Below, piece by piece: positions 7,373 through 15,616 of a DNA stretch of 44,001 nucleotides. The position numbers and the translations under genes were made by a program. This DNA comes from BP-133 sp040756995 (lineage in GTDB: Bacteria > Actinomycetota > Acidimicrobiia > IMCC26256 > BP-133), in the NCBI GenBank assembly GCA_040756995.1, contig JBFLYK010000051.1:1-44001 (forward strand), read 5' to 3'. The notes under the pieces were generated by a model, which searched no databases, was not told the DNA's origin, and worked only from the letters and a program-made list of their open reading frames with translations. Every line of letters starts with the position of its first letter. Within the stretch, counting starts at the first letter, position 1.

Positions 7373-8740
7373 CTATCTGCCGACGAGGCCGGTCGAGTTG
7401 ATGAGCGTGTCGAGCGCCTGGTCGATTGCGGTCAGGAACCGGGCGGCGGCGTCGTAGGCGTGCTGGTACTGCAACATGAGCGTCATTTCCTCATCGAGGT
7501 TGACGCCGCCGGCCGACTCCCGGGCGGCGTCGACGTGTTGCACGATCGCCGCCTGCACCTCGACGCGGCGGTTGACGGCCTGGGTTTCGACGCCGAGATC
7601 GACGACCAGCCGTTGGTAGCGGTCGCCGACACCGGTGAGCTCGGCGATCTGCTGGGCCACCGAACCGTCGCGGGTGGCGCCGGCCGTGGCCGAGGCGGCC
7701 ACGAGGCGGGGATCGGCGGCGATGGCCGCATTGACCTGGATACCCCCGCCGGCGGCGGGCACGAAGAAGTCGTGGTTGGTCGAGCCGTCGAGGGCGTAGC
7801 CCGTCCGGTGGACGGCATTGACGGCATCGGCCAGTTCCTGGGCCGCGGTCGCCAAGCCGTCGGCGTAGCGGGGAATGACGTCGTTGACGCCGCTCAGGAG
7901 GCCGCCGGCCTGCCCGGCCACTCCGGCCGGGTAGCTGTCGCCGGCCCATGTGACCCGGACCGTTTGGGCCGGATCGGTTCCGACCTCGACCTGCAGCGGT
8001 GTGGCCCGGGTGCCCCGCACGATGGCGGTCCCGCCGACGAAGACGTCCATGTGGCCGCCGTCTCCGGGCCGGACGGTGACGCCGATCTGCTCGGCCAGCC
8101 GGCCGATGAGCAGGTCGCGCTGGTCCATGAGTTCGTTGGGGGAGAACCCGTTGTTGACCGCCGTGGCGATGTTCTGGTTCAGCTCGGCGATCCGGGCCGC
8201 CGACACGTTGGCCTCGGCGATCACGGCCGTCAGTTCGGTGATGCTCGAGGCGCGTTGCATGTCGAGGGCGGCGTCGAGTTGCCGGAAGCCGGCGGCCAGT
8301 GTCGCACCCTGCTCCACCAGCTGGGCCCGGGCGGCCAGGTCGTCGGGGTTGTTGGCCACGTCGTCGAAGGCGGCCAGGAAACTGGAGATGAGCTTGGAGA
8401 TTCCTTCGTCGGAGGGCTCGTCGAAGGCCAGCTCGATGCGGGAGAGCACGTTCTGGCTCTCTTTCAGCCCGGCGTCGAGGGCGTGCTCCTGGTAGCCCCG
8501 CAGCTCGAGGAACTGGTCGCGCAGGCGGGTGGTGTGACCGGTGAGGACGCCCATCCCGGGGCCGGCGTAACGGGATTCCATGGCCGGGGTGGCGGGCCCG
8601 GCGTCGGCGATGAGCTCGACCCGCTGGCGGGAGTAGCCCTCGGTGTTGACGTTGGCGATGTTCTGGCCCGTGACCTGGAGGGCCTTGCGCTGGGCGTAGA
8701 GCGACGACAGCGCGATCCGCAGGCCGTTGAAGTCGGACAC
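7373..8740 (-). CDS. flgK: Flagellar hook-associated protein 1
   Basis: First junction protein on top of the hook. The 455-residue product has the rod/hook N-terminal signature (FNGLRIALSSLYAQRKALQVTGQNIANVNTEGYSRQRVEL) and the C-terminal ESAGGVNLDEEMTLMLQYQHAYDAAARFLTAIDQALDTLIN, including the NLDEEM and QxAY features of FlgK. Start is GTG, directly abutting the flgN stop (TGAGTG), which implies translational coupling. flgL follows after 18 nt. Confidence 0.96.
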   Translation of the reverse strand: MSDFNGLRIALSSLYAQRKALQVTGQNIANVNTEGYSRQRVELIADAGPATPAMESRYAGPGMGVLTGHTTRLRDQFLELRGYQEHALDAGLKESQNVLSRIELAFDEPSDEGISKLISSFLAAFDDVANNPDDLAARAQLVEQGATLAAGFRQLDAALDMQRASSITELTAVIAEANVSAARIAELNQNIATAVNNGFSPNELMDQRDLLIGRLAEQIGVTVRPGDGGHMDVFVGGTAIVRGTRATPLQVEVGTDPAQTVRVTWAGDSYPAGVAGQAGGLLSGVNDVIPRYADGLATAAQELADAVNAVHRTGYALDGSTNHDFFVPAAGGGIQVNAAIAADPRLVAASATAGATRDGSVAQQIAELTGVGDRYQRLVVDLGVETQAVNRRVEVQAAIVQHVDAARESAGGVNLDEEMTLMLQYQHAYDAAARFLTAIDQALDTLINSTGLVGR

Positions 8741-9232
8741 TCAGAGGGCCTCGTCGATGAGGAACGGGCGGCCGGGTTCGGCCGCCGCCGGCCGTGCGCC
8801 GTAGCCGGCGGTCACCTCGACCCGTCCGTCGCCGATGGACGCCAGGACGTCTCGCACGGCCTTCTGACCCCGGGCCAGCAGCTCCCGGTTGGCCTGCACC
8901 AGGTTGGTGATCTCGTCGGTGAGCGACAGGAAGGCCTGCCGGTGCTCGACCAGCATCCCTCGCCAGGGCTCGGGGGCCGTCTCGGCCAGCTGGCGCAGGC
9001 TGGCGCCCGACGGCAGGCCCAGATCGACGGCGACCCGGCTCACCTCAACGGCGCGTTCGAGCTCCGTCTGGCGGATCTCTTCCAGCACCATCTCCACCTC
9101 GCGGGTGGCCCGGGGCAGCCAGCGGGTACGGCCGGCAGCCAGCACGAGCTGCTCCTCGTCGAGCTTGAACAGCAACAGCTCGAGCAGGTGGCGCTCTCTC
9201 CACAGAATGGCGGAAACCTCTCGCAAGCCCAT
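8741..9232 (-). CDS. flgN: FlgN-like export chaperone
   Basis: FlgN family proteins escort FlgK and FlgL to the export gate. The 163-residue product is largely helical with a repeated Leu/Glu pattern (LWRERHLLELLLFKLDEEQLVLAAGRTRWLPRATREVEMVLEEIRQTELERAVEV) and a central LAETAPEPWRGMLVEHRQAFLSLTDEITNLVQANRELLARGQ, close to the FlgN Pfam layout. Position immediately before flgK-flgL supports the call. AGGAGG lies 7 nt before the ATG, and a sigma-28-like promoter lies at 9253-9279. Confidence 0.85.
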   Translation of the reverse strand: MGLREVSAILWRERHLLELLLFKLDEEQLVLAAGRTRWLPRATREVEMVLEEIRQTELERAVEVSRVAVDLGLPSGASLRQLAETAPEPWRGMLVEHRQAFLSLTDEITNLVQANRELLARGQKAVRDVLASIGDGRVEVTAGYGARPAAAEPGRPFLIDEAL

Positions 9233-9252
9233 ACTCGCCTCCTGTCACCACA

Positions 9253-9279
9253 CGATCGACCGGAGCGGGGTGGACTTGA
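9253..9279 (-). promoter_or_regulatory. Sigma-28-type promoter for flgN-flgK-flgL-fliW-csrA
   Basis: On the minus strand TCAAGTCC, 11 nt, GTCGATCG, ending 20 nt before the flgN ATG. The sigma-28 consensus in other bacteria is about TAAAGTTT-N11-GCCGATAA. The same layout occurs before fliC, fliM, flbD and the luxR-type gene. Confidence 0.55.
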
Positions 9280-9281
9280 GG

Positions 9282-9947
9282 TCAGCCGAGCAGGCCCTGC
9301 TCGATTGCTCGGCCAACGGCATCTTGGCGGTTTTTGGCCCCGAGCTTTTCGTAGATGTGGGCGAGATGGGACTTGACCGTGGCGGTGCTCACCACTAATG
9401 CGGCGGCGATCTCCCGGTTCGAAAGCCCCTTGGCCAGCAGGTCGAGGACCTCGCGTTCCTTGACGGTGAGGGGATGGGCGGCGACCGGTGCGTTGGAGCC
9501 CAATGGCTTCGTGCCGACGAGGACGGTGAGGGCGGCGGCGGCCAGTACCCGTTCGCCGGCCGCGACCTTGCGCACCGCCGCTTCCAGCTCGTCGGCCGAC
9601 GCCAACCGGGTGAGGACGGCATCGGCGCCCGACGACAGCACCGGCCGGACCTTCCCCGCTTCACTGACCGGAACGAGAGCCAGGACCCGCAGCTCGGGAT
9701 AGGCCTTCTTGGCTTCCGCCACCAGGTCGGGCAGACGGGAATGGGCGGGGCTGCCGGCCACCAGCAGATCGGGACGAGCCGACCACAACCGCATCATTCC
9801 GTCGCTGGCGCTGGCCGCTTCGCCGACGACCTCGATGCCCAGATTGCCCAGAACGCTGGCCACGCCCTGGCGGTAGAGCGCCCACTCGTCGACGATCACG
9901 GCCTTAAGGCCGGAGAGGTTCGGCGGGGACGAGGACGGAGAGGTCAT
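9282..9947 (-). CDS. LuxR/NarL-type response regulator with degenerate receiver
   Basis: A 221-residue protein with an N-terminal receiver-like domain (about 14-130) and a C-terminal LuxR helix-turn-helix (about 158-215: HPLTVKEREVLDLLAKGLSNREIAAALVVSTATVKSHLAHIYEKLGAKNR). The HTH is complete. The receiver keeps an acidic pair (IVDEW), but the phosphoacceptor region reads PDLLVAGSP where PDVVLLDxxMP is expected, so the Asp is replaced by Gly; the conserved Lys before the last helix is Arg (AVLTRL), and the switch Thr is Val. It is therefore unlikely to be controlled by phosphorylation. Located between flgN and fliA, divergent from fliA, it may regulate flagellar genes; target unknown. No sensor kinase is adjacent. 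Confidence 0.9.
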   Translation of the reverse strand: MTSPSSSPPNLSGLKAVIVDEWALYRQGVASVLGNLGIEVVGEAASASDGMMRLWSARPDLLVAGSPAHSRLPDLVAEAKKAYPELRVLALVPVSEAGKVRPVLSSGADAVLTRLASADELEAAVRKVAAGERVLAAAALTVLVGTKPLGSNAPVAAHPLTVKEREVLDLLAKGLSNREIAAALVVSTATVKSHLAHIYEKLGAKNRQDAVGRAIEQGLLG

Positions 9948-9956
9948 CTGCGCTTG

Positions 9957-9983
9957 ACATCGGCCGGCTCGCCGGAAGGTTGA
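9957..9983 (-). promoter_or_regulatory. Sigma-28-type promoter for the luxR-type regulator
   Basis: Minus strand TCAACCTT, 11 nt, GCCGATGT, the closest match in the window to the classical GCCGATAA -10. It ends only 9 nt before the annotated ATG, so the transcript would be nearly leaderless. Confidence 0.5.
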
Positions 9984-10111
9984 GAGATGCTTAGGGAGTT
10001 TGTCCGGACGGCCACCACGAACAGGCTATGCGTCTCTAGTCCTATCGAGCGATGGCGGAGCTTCCGGGTCATCCTGCCGGCCGGTTTACCCGCTCTTAAC
10101 AGACCCGGATC

Positions 10112-11050
10112 ATGCCGTCCATGCAGACGGCTCCCCCTTCCCACATCGACCTGGCTGCTGCGCCGTCGCGCGCCGTGGCGCCCTCTCCGGACGATCTGGT
10201 GCGGCAGCACCTGCCTCTGGTCCACCACGTGGTGGCCGACATGATCGCCCGGGTGCCGCGGCACATCCCCCGGGACGAGCTGACGTCAGCGGCGCTCTTC
10301 GGCCTCGTGCAGGCCGCCCGGGCCTACGACCCGAGCCGGGGCGTGTCGTTCGACCGGTACGCCCGCCGCCGGATGCAGGGCGCGCTGCTCGATGATCTCC
10401 GCAGCCGTGACTGGGCCAGCCGGGGGGTGCGGGCCCAGGCCCGCAAGATGCGCTCGGTGACGGACGAGCTCACGGTGAGTCTCGGCCGGTTGCCGACCGC
10501 CAGCGAGGCGGGCGCCGCCGCCGGGCTGTCGGCCAACGAGGTGAGCCGGCTCAACGATGACGTGCATCGCGCCACCGTCCTCAACTACGACTCGGTGTTC
10601 CGCGACTCGGAGGACTGCGACGCCCTCTCCACCGTCGACGCCGACCCGGGTGAGGTGCTGCTGCGTCGGGAACGGCGCGCCTACCTGCGCGACGCCGTCT
10701 CCGCTCTCCCCGAGCGCCTCCGGGTCGTGGTCGTCGGATGCTTCTTCGAAGAGCGCCCCATGCTCGAGCTGGCCAAGGAACTCGGCGTGACCGAGTCGCG
10801 GGTGTCGCAGATGAAGGCCGAAGCGCTGAACCTGCTGCGGGAGGGACTCGACGCCACGCTCGAGACCGAGTCAGCCGCGGAGGTTCCGGCCTCCGGTCGG
10901 GTGGCCCGCCGCAAGGCGGCCTACTTCGCCGCCGTGGCCGCCGGCTCGTCGTACCGGGACCGGCTCGATTCGGTGCCGCGTCCCGTCCAGCCCGGGGGTT
11001 GGGGGGTGTCCCCCCGAGAAAAAGCCGCTCAGTACCGCTCAGCTTCGTAG
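10112..11050 (+). CDS. fliA: RNA polymerase sigma factor FliA/WhiG type (sigma-28)
   Basis: Group 3 sigma factor directing flagellar late genes. Region 2 is about residues 28-108 (LPLVHHVVADMIARVP, LTSAALFGLVQAARAYDPSRGVSFDRYARRRMQGALLDDLRSRDW, the last being the FliA/WhiG hallmark), region 3 about 115-150 and region 4 about 192-247 (LPERLRVVVVGCFFEERPMLELAKELGVTESRVSQMKAEALNLLREGL). About 60 residues follow region 4, longer than in typical FliA; this tail includes a translated copy of a GC-rich hairpin repeat (PGGWGVSPREK). ATG 10121 is an alternative start. Divergent from the luxR-type regulator; flagellin follows. Confidence 0.92.
   Translation: MPSMQTAPPSHIDLAAAPSRAVAPSPDDLVRQHLPLVHHVVADMIARVPRHIPRDELTSAALFGLVQAARAYDPSRGVSFDRYARRRMQGALLDDLRSRDWASRGVRAQARKMRSVTDELTVSLGRLPTASEAGAAAGLSANEVSRLNDDVHRATVLNYDSVFRDSEDCDALSTVDADPGEVLLRRERRAYLRDAVSALPERLRVVVVGCFFEERPMLELAKELGVTESRVSQMKAEALNLLREGLDATLETESAAEVPASGRVARRKAAYFAAVAAGSSYRDRLDSVPRPVQPGGWGVSPREKAAQYRSAS
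10990..11017 (+). repeat. GC-rich hairpin repeat, copy A (in fliA 3' end)
   Basis: GCCCGGGGG, TT, then GGGGGG-TGT-CCCCCC and GA: a perfect 6-bp stem with TGT loop (11001-11006 / 11010-11015). Same core as copies at 26399-26428 and 29938-29965. It is in frame in fliA and encodes PGGWGVSPR. Confidence 0.7.
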
Positions 11051-11065
11051 CTCAGCGGTCGATCG
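11039..11065 (+). promoter_or_regulatory. Sigma-28-type promoter for flagellin
   Basis: TCAGCTTC, 11 nt, GTCGATCG; the -10 8-mer is identical to those before flgN and fliM. It gives a leader of about 70 nt before the flagellin ATG. The -35 half overlaps the last codons of fliA. Confidence 0.5.
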
Positions 11066-11085
11066 GGAAGGTCGGACCGCAACAG

Positions 11086-11138
11086 GGCGGCCCGAGGGGC
11101 CCGCCACGGATGAAGGGCCCTGACCCAGTCAAGGAGGA
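11086..11138 (+). promoter_or_regulatory. Flagellin leader with hairpin and GGA motifs (possible CsrA target)
   Basis: The leader has a near-perfect hairpin at 11086-11105 (GGCGGCCC / GGCCCGCC, one C-C mismatch), an ACGGAT motif at 11106-11111, and the Shine-Dalgarno AAGGAGGA at 11131-11138 which itself contains GGA. CsrA prefers A(N)GGA sites, with one often overlapping the ribosome-binding site. With csrA-fliW nearby this is a reasonable target, but it is inferred. Confidence 0.4.
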
Positions 11139-11143
11139 ATCAA

Positions 11144-12331
11144 ATGGGTCTGCGTATCAACCAGAACATCGCCGCCATGAACGCCTACCGGAACCTGTCG
11201 GTGACGGACGGCCAGATGGCGAAGAGCCTCGAGAAGCTTTCCTCGGGCTTCCGTATCAACCGGGCCGCCGACGACGCCGCCGGCCTGAGCATCTCCGAGG
11301 GCCTGCGGGCGCAGGTCGGTGGCCTCAAGGTCGCCGTCCGCAACGCCCAGGACGGCATCTCGGTCGTGCAGACCGCTGAAGGCGCGATGAACGAGGTCCA
11401 CTCGATCCTCGGCCGTATGCGTGACCTGGCCGTGCAGGCTTCCTCGACCGGTTCGCAGGACACCAACGCCCGCACCGCGGCCCAGACCGAGCTCACCCAG
11501 CTCAACGCCGAGCTCGACCGGATCGGCAGCACCACGAAGTTCGGCAGCGTCAACCTGCTGAACGGGTCGGCGGCCAAGGTGACCGGCGCGATCACCGGCG
11601 GCACGACCGGCGCGCTGTCCGGCGCCGGCTTCACGATCGCCGGCACGGTCGGTGGCGTGAACCTCGGTGGTGGTGCCGGTGTCGCCGTCTCGATCACCAA
11701 CGGCACCTACGCCACCGCCGGTTCCTACCAGACCGCCCTCCAGAACGGCCTCGATGCCGCCCTCACCGGTGCCGGCGTTGCCGCCGGTTCCGTGAAGGCG
11801 ACGGTGTCCGACGTCGGTGGCGGTGTGTGGAAGGTCGAGCTTTCCAGCGCCGCCGTCGGTGCCGGTGGCACGTTCACGATCTCCGGGACGGCCGGCAACA
11901 CCGGTGTGGCCAACGGGGCTTCGTCGGCTCAGGCCAACACGCTGAGCCAGACGTTCCAGATCGGGGCCAACAACGGTGAGTCCCTGTCGGTGAGCTTCAA
12001 CGGCATCTCGTCGAGCATCCTCGGCACGTCGAGCCTCGACCTGGTGAACAGCGCCTCGTCGGCCATCACGGCTCTCGACACGGCCATCCAGACGGTTTCC
12101 ACCAGCCGGGCCAACCTCGGTGCCGTGCAGAACCGCCTGGAGCACACGATCTCCAACCTGTCGGTCGCCACGGAGAACCTCTCGGCCTCCGAGAGCCGGA
12201 TCCGTGACACGGACATGGCCCAGGAGATGGTGTCCTTCACCCGGAGCCAGATCCTCACCCAGGCCGGTACGGCCATGCTGGCCCAGGCCAACCAGGCGCC
12301 GCAGCAGGTGCTGCAGCTCCTGCGGGGCTAG
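11144..12331 (+). CDS. fliC: Flagellin
   Basis: Filament subunit. The 395-residue product has the classical D0/D1 N-terminus (MGLRINQNIAAMNAYRNL, LEKLSSGFRINRAADDAAGLSISEGLR, QDGISVVQTAEGAMNEVHSILGRMRDLAVQAS) and C-terminus (SRANLGAVQNRLEHTISNLSVATENLSASESRIRDTDMAQEMVSFTRSQILTQAGTAMLAQANQAPQQVLQLL). Residues about 145-285 are a Gly/Ala/Thr/Val-rich variable surface domain. A strong AAGGAGGA lies 6 nt before the ATG, in line with high expression. Only one flagellin gene is present here. FliS, FliW and CsrA partners are all in the window. Confidence 0.98.
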   Translation: MGLRINQNIAAMNAYRNLSVTDGQMAKSLEKLSSGFRINRAADDAAGLSISEGLRAQVGGLKVAVRNAQDGISVVQTAEGAMNEVHSILGRMRDLAVQASSTGSQDTNARTAAQTELTQLNAELDRIGSTTKFGSVNLLNGSAAKVTGAITGGTTGALSGAGFTIAGTVGGVNLGGGAGVAVSITNGTYATAGSYQTALQNGLDAALTGAGVAAGSVKATVSDVGGGVWKVELSSAAVGAGGTFTISGTAGNTGVANGASSAQANTLSQTFQIGANNGESLSVSFNGISSSILGTSSLDLVNSASSAITALDTAIQTVSTSRANLGAVQNRLEHTISNLSVATENLSASESRIRDTDMAQEMVSFTRSQILTQAGTAMLAQANQAPQQVLQLLRG

Positions 12332-12352
12332 CAGGTAGTCCGTAGTTCGTCG

Positions 12353-12383
12353 ACGGGGGCGGCTCTTCGGGGGCCGCCCCCGT
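12353..12383 (+). terminator. Intrinsic terminator after flagellin
   Basis: Perfect 11-bp stem ACGGGGGCGGC / GCCGCCCCCGT with 9-nt loop, followed by TCGTCTTT. Starts 22 nt after the flagellin stop; it should insulate flagellin from flaG-fliD or stabilise the flagellin mRNA. Confidence 0.8.
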
Positions 12384-12401
12384 TCGTCTTTCCGGAGTTC
12401 C

Positions 12402-12668
12402 ATGGACGTTCTGACCTCATTCCTGTCTGATGGCCCGGTGCGGGCCGTCCCGCCGGCCGTGGCGGCCGGCGAGCGCGTGCCCGACGCGCCGAAGGTGACG
12501 TCCGGAGTGCGGGACGTCGGCGTCGAGTTCTCGCAGCGGTCCGACGGCGTGCAGGTCGTGACATTCATCGACCGGCGGACGGGCGTGGTGATCTCTCAGA
12601 CACCACCGGCGCAGGTGCTGGCCGTGGTCGACGCCCTCATGGCGAAGATCCAGGGGAGAGAGGGGTAA
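12402..12668 (+). CDS. flaG: FlaG family protein
   Basis: FlaG proteins influence filament length in polar flagellates and lie before fliD. The 88-residue product has an unstructured N-terminus and the FlaG core VTSGVRDVGVEFSQRSDGVQVVTFIDRRTGVVISQTPPAQVLAVVDALM, where the D-xxTGxVIxQxPP pattern is the family signature. fliD starts 4 nt after its stop. It lies 18 nt after the flagellin terminator and no clear promoter was seen, so it may depend on read-through. Confidence 0.85.
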   Translation: MDVLTSFLSDGPVRAVPPAVAAGERVPDAPKVTSGVRDVGVEFSQRSDGVQVVTFIDRRTGVVISQTPPAQVLAVVDALMAKIQGREG

Positions 12669-12671
12669 CCG

Positions 12672-15119
12672 GTGGCCAACAGCTCCGTCGACGGGCTCGT
12701 CAGCGGCCTCGACACCACCACGATCATCAGCCAGCTGATGTCGCTGGAGCGCCAGCCCCAGAACCGGCTGAAGACGCTGAAAACGAGCCTCAGCAACGAG
12801 ATCGCCATCTACCAGACGCTGAACTCCAAGTTCTCCACGCTGGCCTCCAAGGCGCAGGAGCTGGCCCGGATGGCCGGATGGCGGGCGATGAAGGCGTCGT
12901 CGTCCAGTACGGCGGTCACGGCCACCGCCACGTCGACCGCGGCCGCCGGCCAGCTCAGCTTCACCGTTCAGCAGTTGTCGCGGGCCGGCTCGGTCGCCTC
13001 GACCGGCACGGTCGCGTCCACCGCCGCCATCGTGGCCGGGGGTCCGGTGGTCGTGTCGCGGGGGGCCGACCGGCTGGGCTTCTCCAACCTCGGTGCCGGG
13101 GCGGGGCTCAGCACCGGTAGCCACACCATCAGCGTCACGCAGGCGACCAGTGGCGCCCGCGCCACCGGGACCGGGCCGTTGGCCGCCACGACGACGTTCG
13201 CCGCCGATGCGACGCTCGAGGTCACGGTCGACGGCGTGGCCAAGACCTACACCATCGCCGCCGGCAGCTATTCACAGGCGCAGCTGGCGTCGGCGTTGAC
13301 CACGGCGTCGGGTGGCGACCTGACGGCCGTCGTCGACGGCAGCGGAGTCCTCACCGTCACGACGACCCACGAGGGGAGTGCGGCCAGCCTGGCCGTCACC
13401 GGTGGCACCGCCGCCGCTTCGCTGTCGCTGGCCACCGGGGGGCCGGCCACCACCGGGACCAACGGGCTGCTGACCGTCGACGGCGGGTCGGTGGTCACCG
13501 TGACCAGCGCCGGCCCTGGGGTGACGACGTCACTCACCGGACCCAAGGGCACGATCACCGCCACGTTCGCCTCGGGCTTGCGGGCCGGCACGGCGACCGT
13601 GGCCAACGTCGATCCCGGCGGCGGCAGCCTGGCGGCACTGGTCGACGCCGTCAACGCCGCCGGCGCCGGCATCTCGGCCGCGGCGGTCAAGGTCGGTACT
13701 GACGGCTACCGCCTCCAGCTCACGTCCACCACCACCGGCGCCGATTCCAACATCTCCGTCGACACCACGAACCTGAGCGGCGGCGTCAGCACCTTCGCCA
13801 CCGTCCAGGCCGGTCGGGACGCGTTGATCCGCATCGGCGAAGGCGCCGGCGCCTATGACGTCACGTCGCCGACCGACTCGATCTCGAACCTCCTGCCGGG
13901 TGTGTCGGTCCAGCTGAACCAGGCCGACCCGGCCACCACCGTGACGATCACGGTCGCCCAGGACGGCAACGCCCTGGCCGACAAGGTGGCGGCGCTCGTC
14001 GAGGCCGCCAACAGCGCGCTGTCGACGATCAAGTCCAACTCCACCTATGACACCGAGACGAAGAAGGCGGGGTTGCTGCTGGCCGACGGCAACGCCCGGC
14101 GGCTCACCGACCGCATCCTGTCCGCCATCTCCTCGGTGGTCGACGCCAACAGTCTCGGCAGCGCCGGAGCCGTCGGGATCTCGCTGGTCAAGGACGGCAC
14201 CGTCTCCTTCGACAAGGCCAAGTTCCTCGCCGCCTACGCCGCCAACCCGCCGGCGGTGGCCGCGCTGTTCCAGGAGGGCGGGACGGCCACCGACAGCCGG
14301 GTGTCGTACCTGGCGGCGTCGGACAAGACCCGGGCCGGGACCTACGCCGTCGAGGTGACGCAGGTCGCCGCCCAGGCCAGTGTCACCGGCACCGCGCTGT
14401 CGGGGGCGGGCCTGGTGGCCGCCGAGACGATCGAGGTGCGCGTCGGCGGCGCCACCGGCAACACGGCCACCTACGCCGCGTCCGCCGGAGAGTCGCTCGA
14501 GTCGGTGGCCGACGGCCTCAACGCCGCCTTCGCCCAGCAGTCGCTGGGGATCGCCGCCACCGTCGTCGCCGGGAAGCTCGTGCTGCGTTCGAGCGACTAC
14601 GGCAGCAACACGAAGTTCGAGGTGCGCTCCAGCGCTCTCGGCGCCGCCGGTGAGCAGACCGGCCTGGTCGCCGCCACCGGCGTATGGGAACTGCACGCCG
14701 GCGTGGATGTCGCCGGCACGATCAACGGCGTGACGGCCACCGGCAACGGCCAGGCGCTGATCGCCCCGGCCACCGACGCCACGCTGGGCGGCCTGGCGCT
14801 GACGATCAACGCCACGACGACGGGCCCTCTGGGGACGTTCACGTACATCCCCGGGGTCGCCGCCCGGCTCGACGCCGCCGCCTCCGACGCCATCGACTTC
14901 GGTTCCGGTTCGATCACGACGGCGATCAGCGGCCGGCAGCAGCGCATCACCGACCTCGACGCCCGCATCTCCGACTGGGACGTGCGGCTGGCGGCGCGGG
15001 AGGCCACGATGCGGCGCCAGTTCGCTGCCATGGAGACGGCTCTGGGCAAGCTGCGCGACCAGAGCAACTGGCTCGCCGGCCAGCTGGCCAGCCTGCCCAC
15101 CAACGCCTCGTCGTCCTAA
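12672..15119 (+). CDS. fliD: Flagellar filament capping protein FliD (long form)
   Basis: Cap at the filament tip that folds incoming flagellin. The N-terminus (VDGLVSGLDTTTIISQLMSLERQPQNRLKTLKTSLSNEIAIYQTLNSKFSTL) is the FliD_N domain, and the C-terminal coiled segment (TTAISGRQQRITDLDARISDWDVRLAAREATMRRQFAAMETALGKLRDQSNWLAGQL) is FliD_C. At 815 residues it is much longer than the common 450-480; the extra length is Ala/Thr/Gly/Val-rich beta-type sequence in the middle (about 100-400 and 540-690). Start is GTG. Followed by fliS after about 90 nt. Confidence 0.95.
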   Translation: MANSSVDGLVSGLDTTTIISQLMSLERQPQNRLKTLKTSLSNEIAIYQTLNSKFSTLASKAQELARMAGWRAMKASSSSTAVTATATSTAAAGQLSFTVQQLSRAGSVASTGTVASTAAIVAGGPVVVSRGADRLGFSNLGAGAGLSTGSHTISVTQATSGARATGTGPLAATTTFAADATLEVTVDGVAKTYTIAAGSYSQAQLASALTTASGGDLTAVVDGSGVLTVTTTHEGSAASLAVTGGTAAASLSLATGGPATTGTNGLLTVDGGSVVTVTSAGPGVTTSLTGPKGTITATFASGLRAGTATVANVDPGGGSLAALVDAVNAAGAGISAAAVKVGTDGYRLQLTSTTTGADSNISVDTTNLSGGVSTFATVQAGRDALIRIGEGAGAYDVTSPTDSISNLLPGVSVQLNQADPATTVTITVAQDGNALADKVAALVEAANSALSTIKSNSTYDTETKKAGLLLADGNARRLTDRILSAISSVVDANSLGSAGAVGISLVKDGTVSFDKAKFLAAYAANPPAVAALFQEGGTATDSRVSYLAASDKTRAGTYAVEVTQVAAQASVTGTALSGAGLVAAETIEVRVGGATGNTATYAASAGESLESVADGLNAAFAQQSLGIAATVVAGKLVLRSSDYGSNTKFEVRSSALGAAGEQTGLVAATGVWELHAGVDVAGTINGVTATGNGQALIAPATDATLGGLALTINATTTGPLGTFTYIPGVAARLDAAASDAIDFGSGSITTAISGRQQRITDLDARISDWDVRLAAREATMRRQFAAMETALGKLRDQSNWLAGQLASLPTNASSS

Positions 15120-15211
15120 GAGCCAGGCCGGAACGGCCGAACAGTTGGTCATGCCCGGTCGCCACGAAGGCTCCGGCCACCATCACTGACCACCTGAGAG
15201 GAAGCTCACGG

Positions 15212-15616
15212 ATGAACGCCTCGATGATCCGGAACCGATATGTCGGCGCCAGCGTCGACACCGCCTCACCGGCCCGCCTGGTGACGATGCTCTACGACCG
15301 TCTGGTCCGTGACCTCGTCACCGCCGAAGCGGCCATCGCCGGTTCCGATCTCGAAGGCGCCAACAACGCCCTGATCCACGCCCAGGAGATCATCTGGGAG
15401 CTGGCCGCCGGCCTCGACCCCACGAAGTGGAGCGGCGGCCCGGCCCTTGCCGCCCTCTACCAGTTCATGCTCTCCGAGCTCCTGGACGCCAACGTCAAGA
15501 AGGACCTCGCCAAGGTCGTGTCCGTCCGGGAGCTCGTCGAACCTCTCCGCGACGCCTGGCACCAGGCCGCCGAACTCTCCTACGCCGGCAACGCCCTGGC
15601 CGCCCTGCCCGCATGA
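15212..15616 (+). CDS. fliS: Flagellin export chaperone FliS
   Basis: Binds the flagellin C-terminus in the cytoplasm and prevents premature polymerisation. I start at ATG 15212 (MNASMIRNRYVGASVDTASPARLVTMLYDRLVRDL), with GAGAGGA about 9 nt upstream; the frame is open much further 5' but that is a shadow of fliD. The 134-residue product has the FliS signature Y-x-x-x-x-V-xTASPxxLVxMLYDxL and the helical NNALIHAQEIIWELAAGLDPTKW. The stop overlaps the next start (ATGA). Confidence 0.96.
   Translation: MNASMIRNRYVGASVDTASPARLVTMLYDRLVRDLVTAEAAIAGSDLEGANNALIHAQEIIWELAAGLDPTKWSGGPALAALYQFMLSELLDANVKKDLAKVVSVRELVEPLRDAWHQAAELSYAGNALAALPA

Noticed and set aside
7160..9376. 738-codon open frame on the plus strand
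   Set aside because: Antisense to flgN-flgK-flgL, with composition typical of a GC-rich shadow frame (Gly/Val/Asp/His-rich) and no domain. The minus-strand genes are certain.
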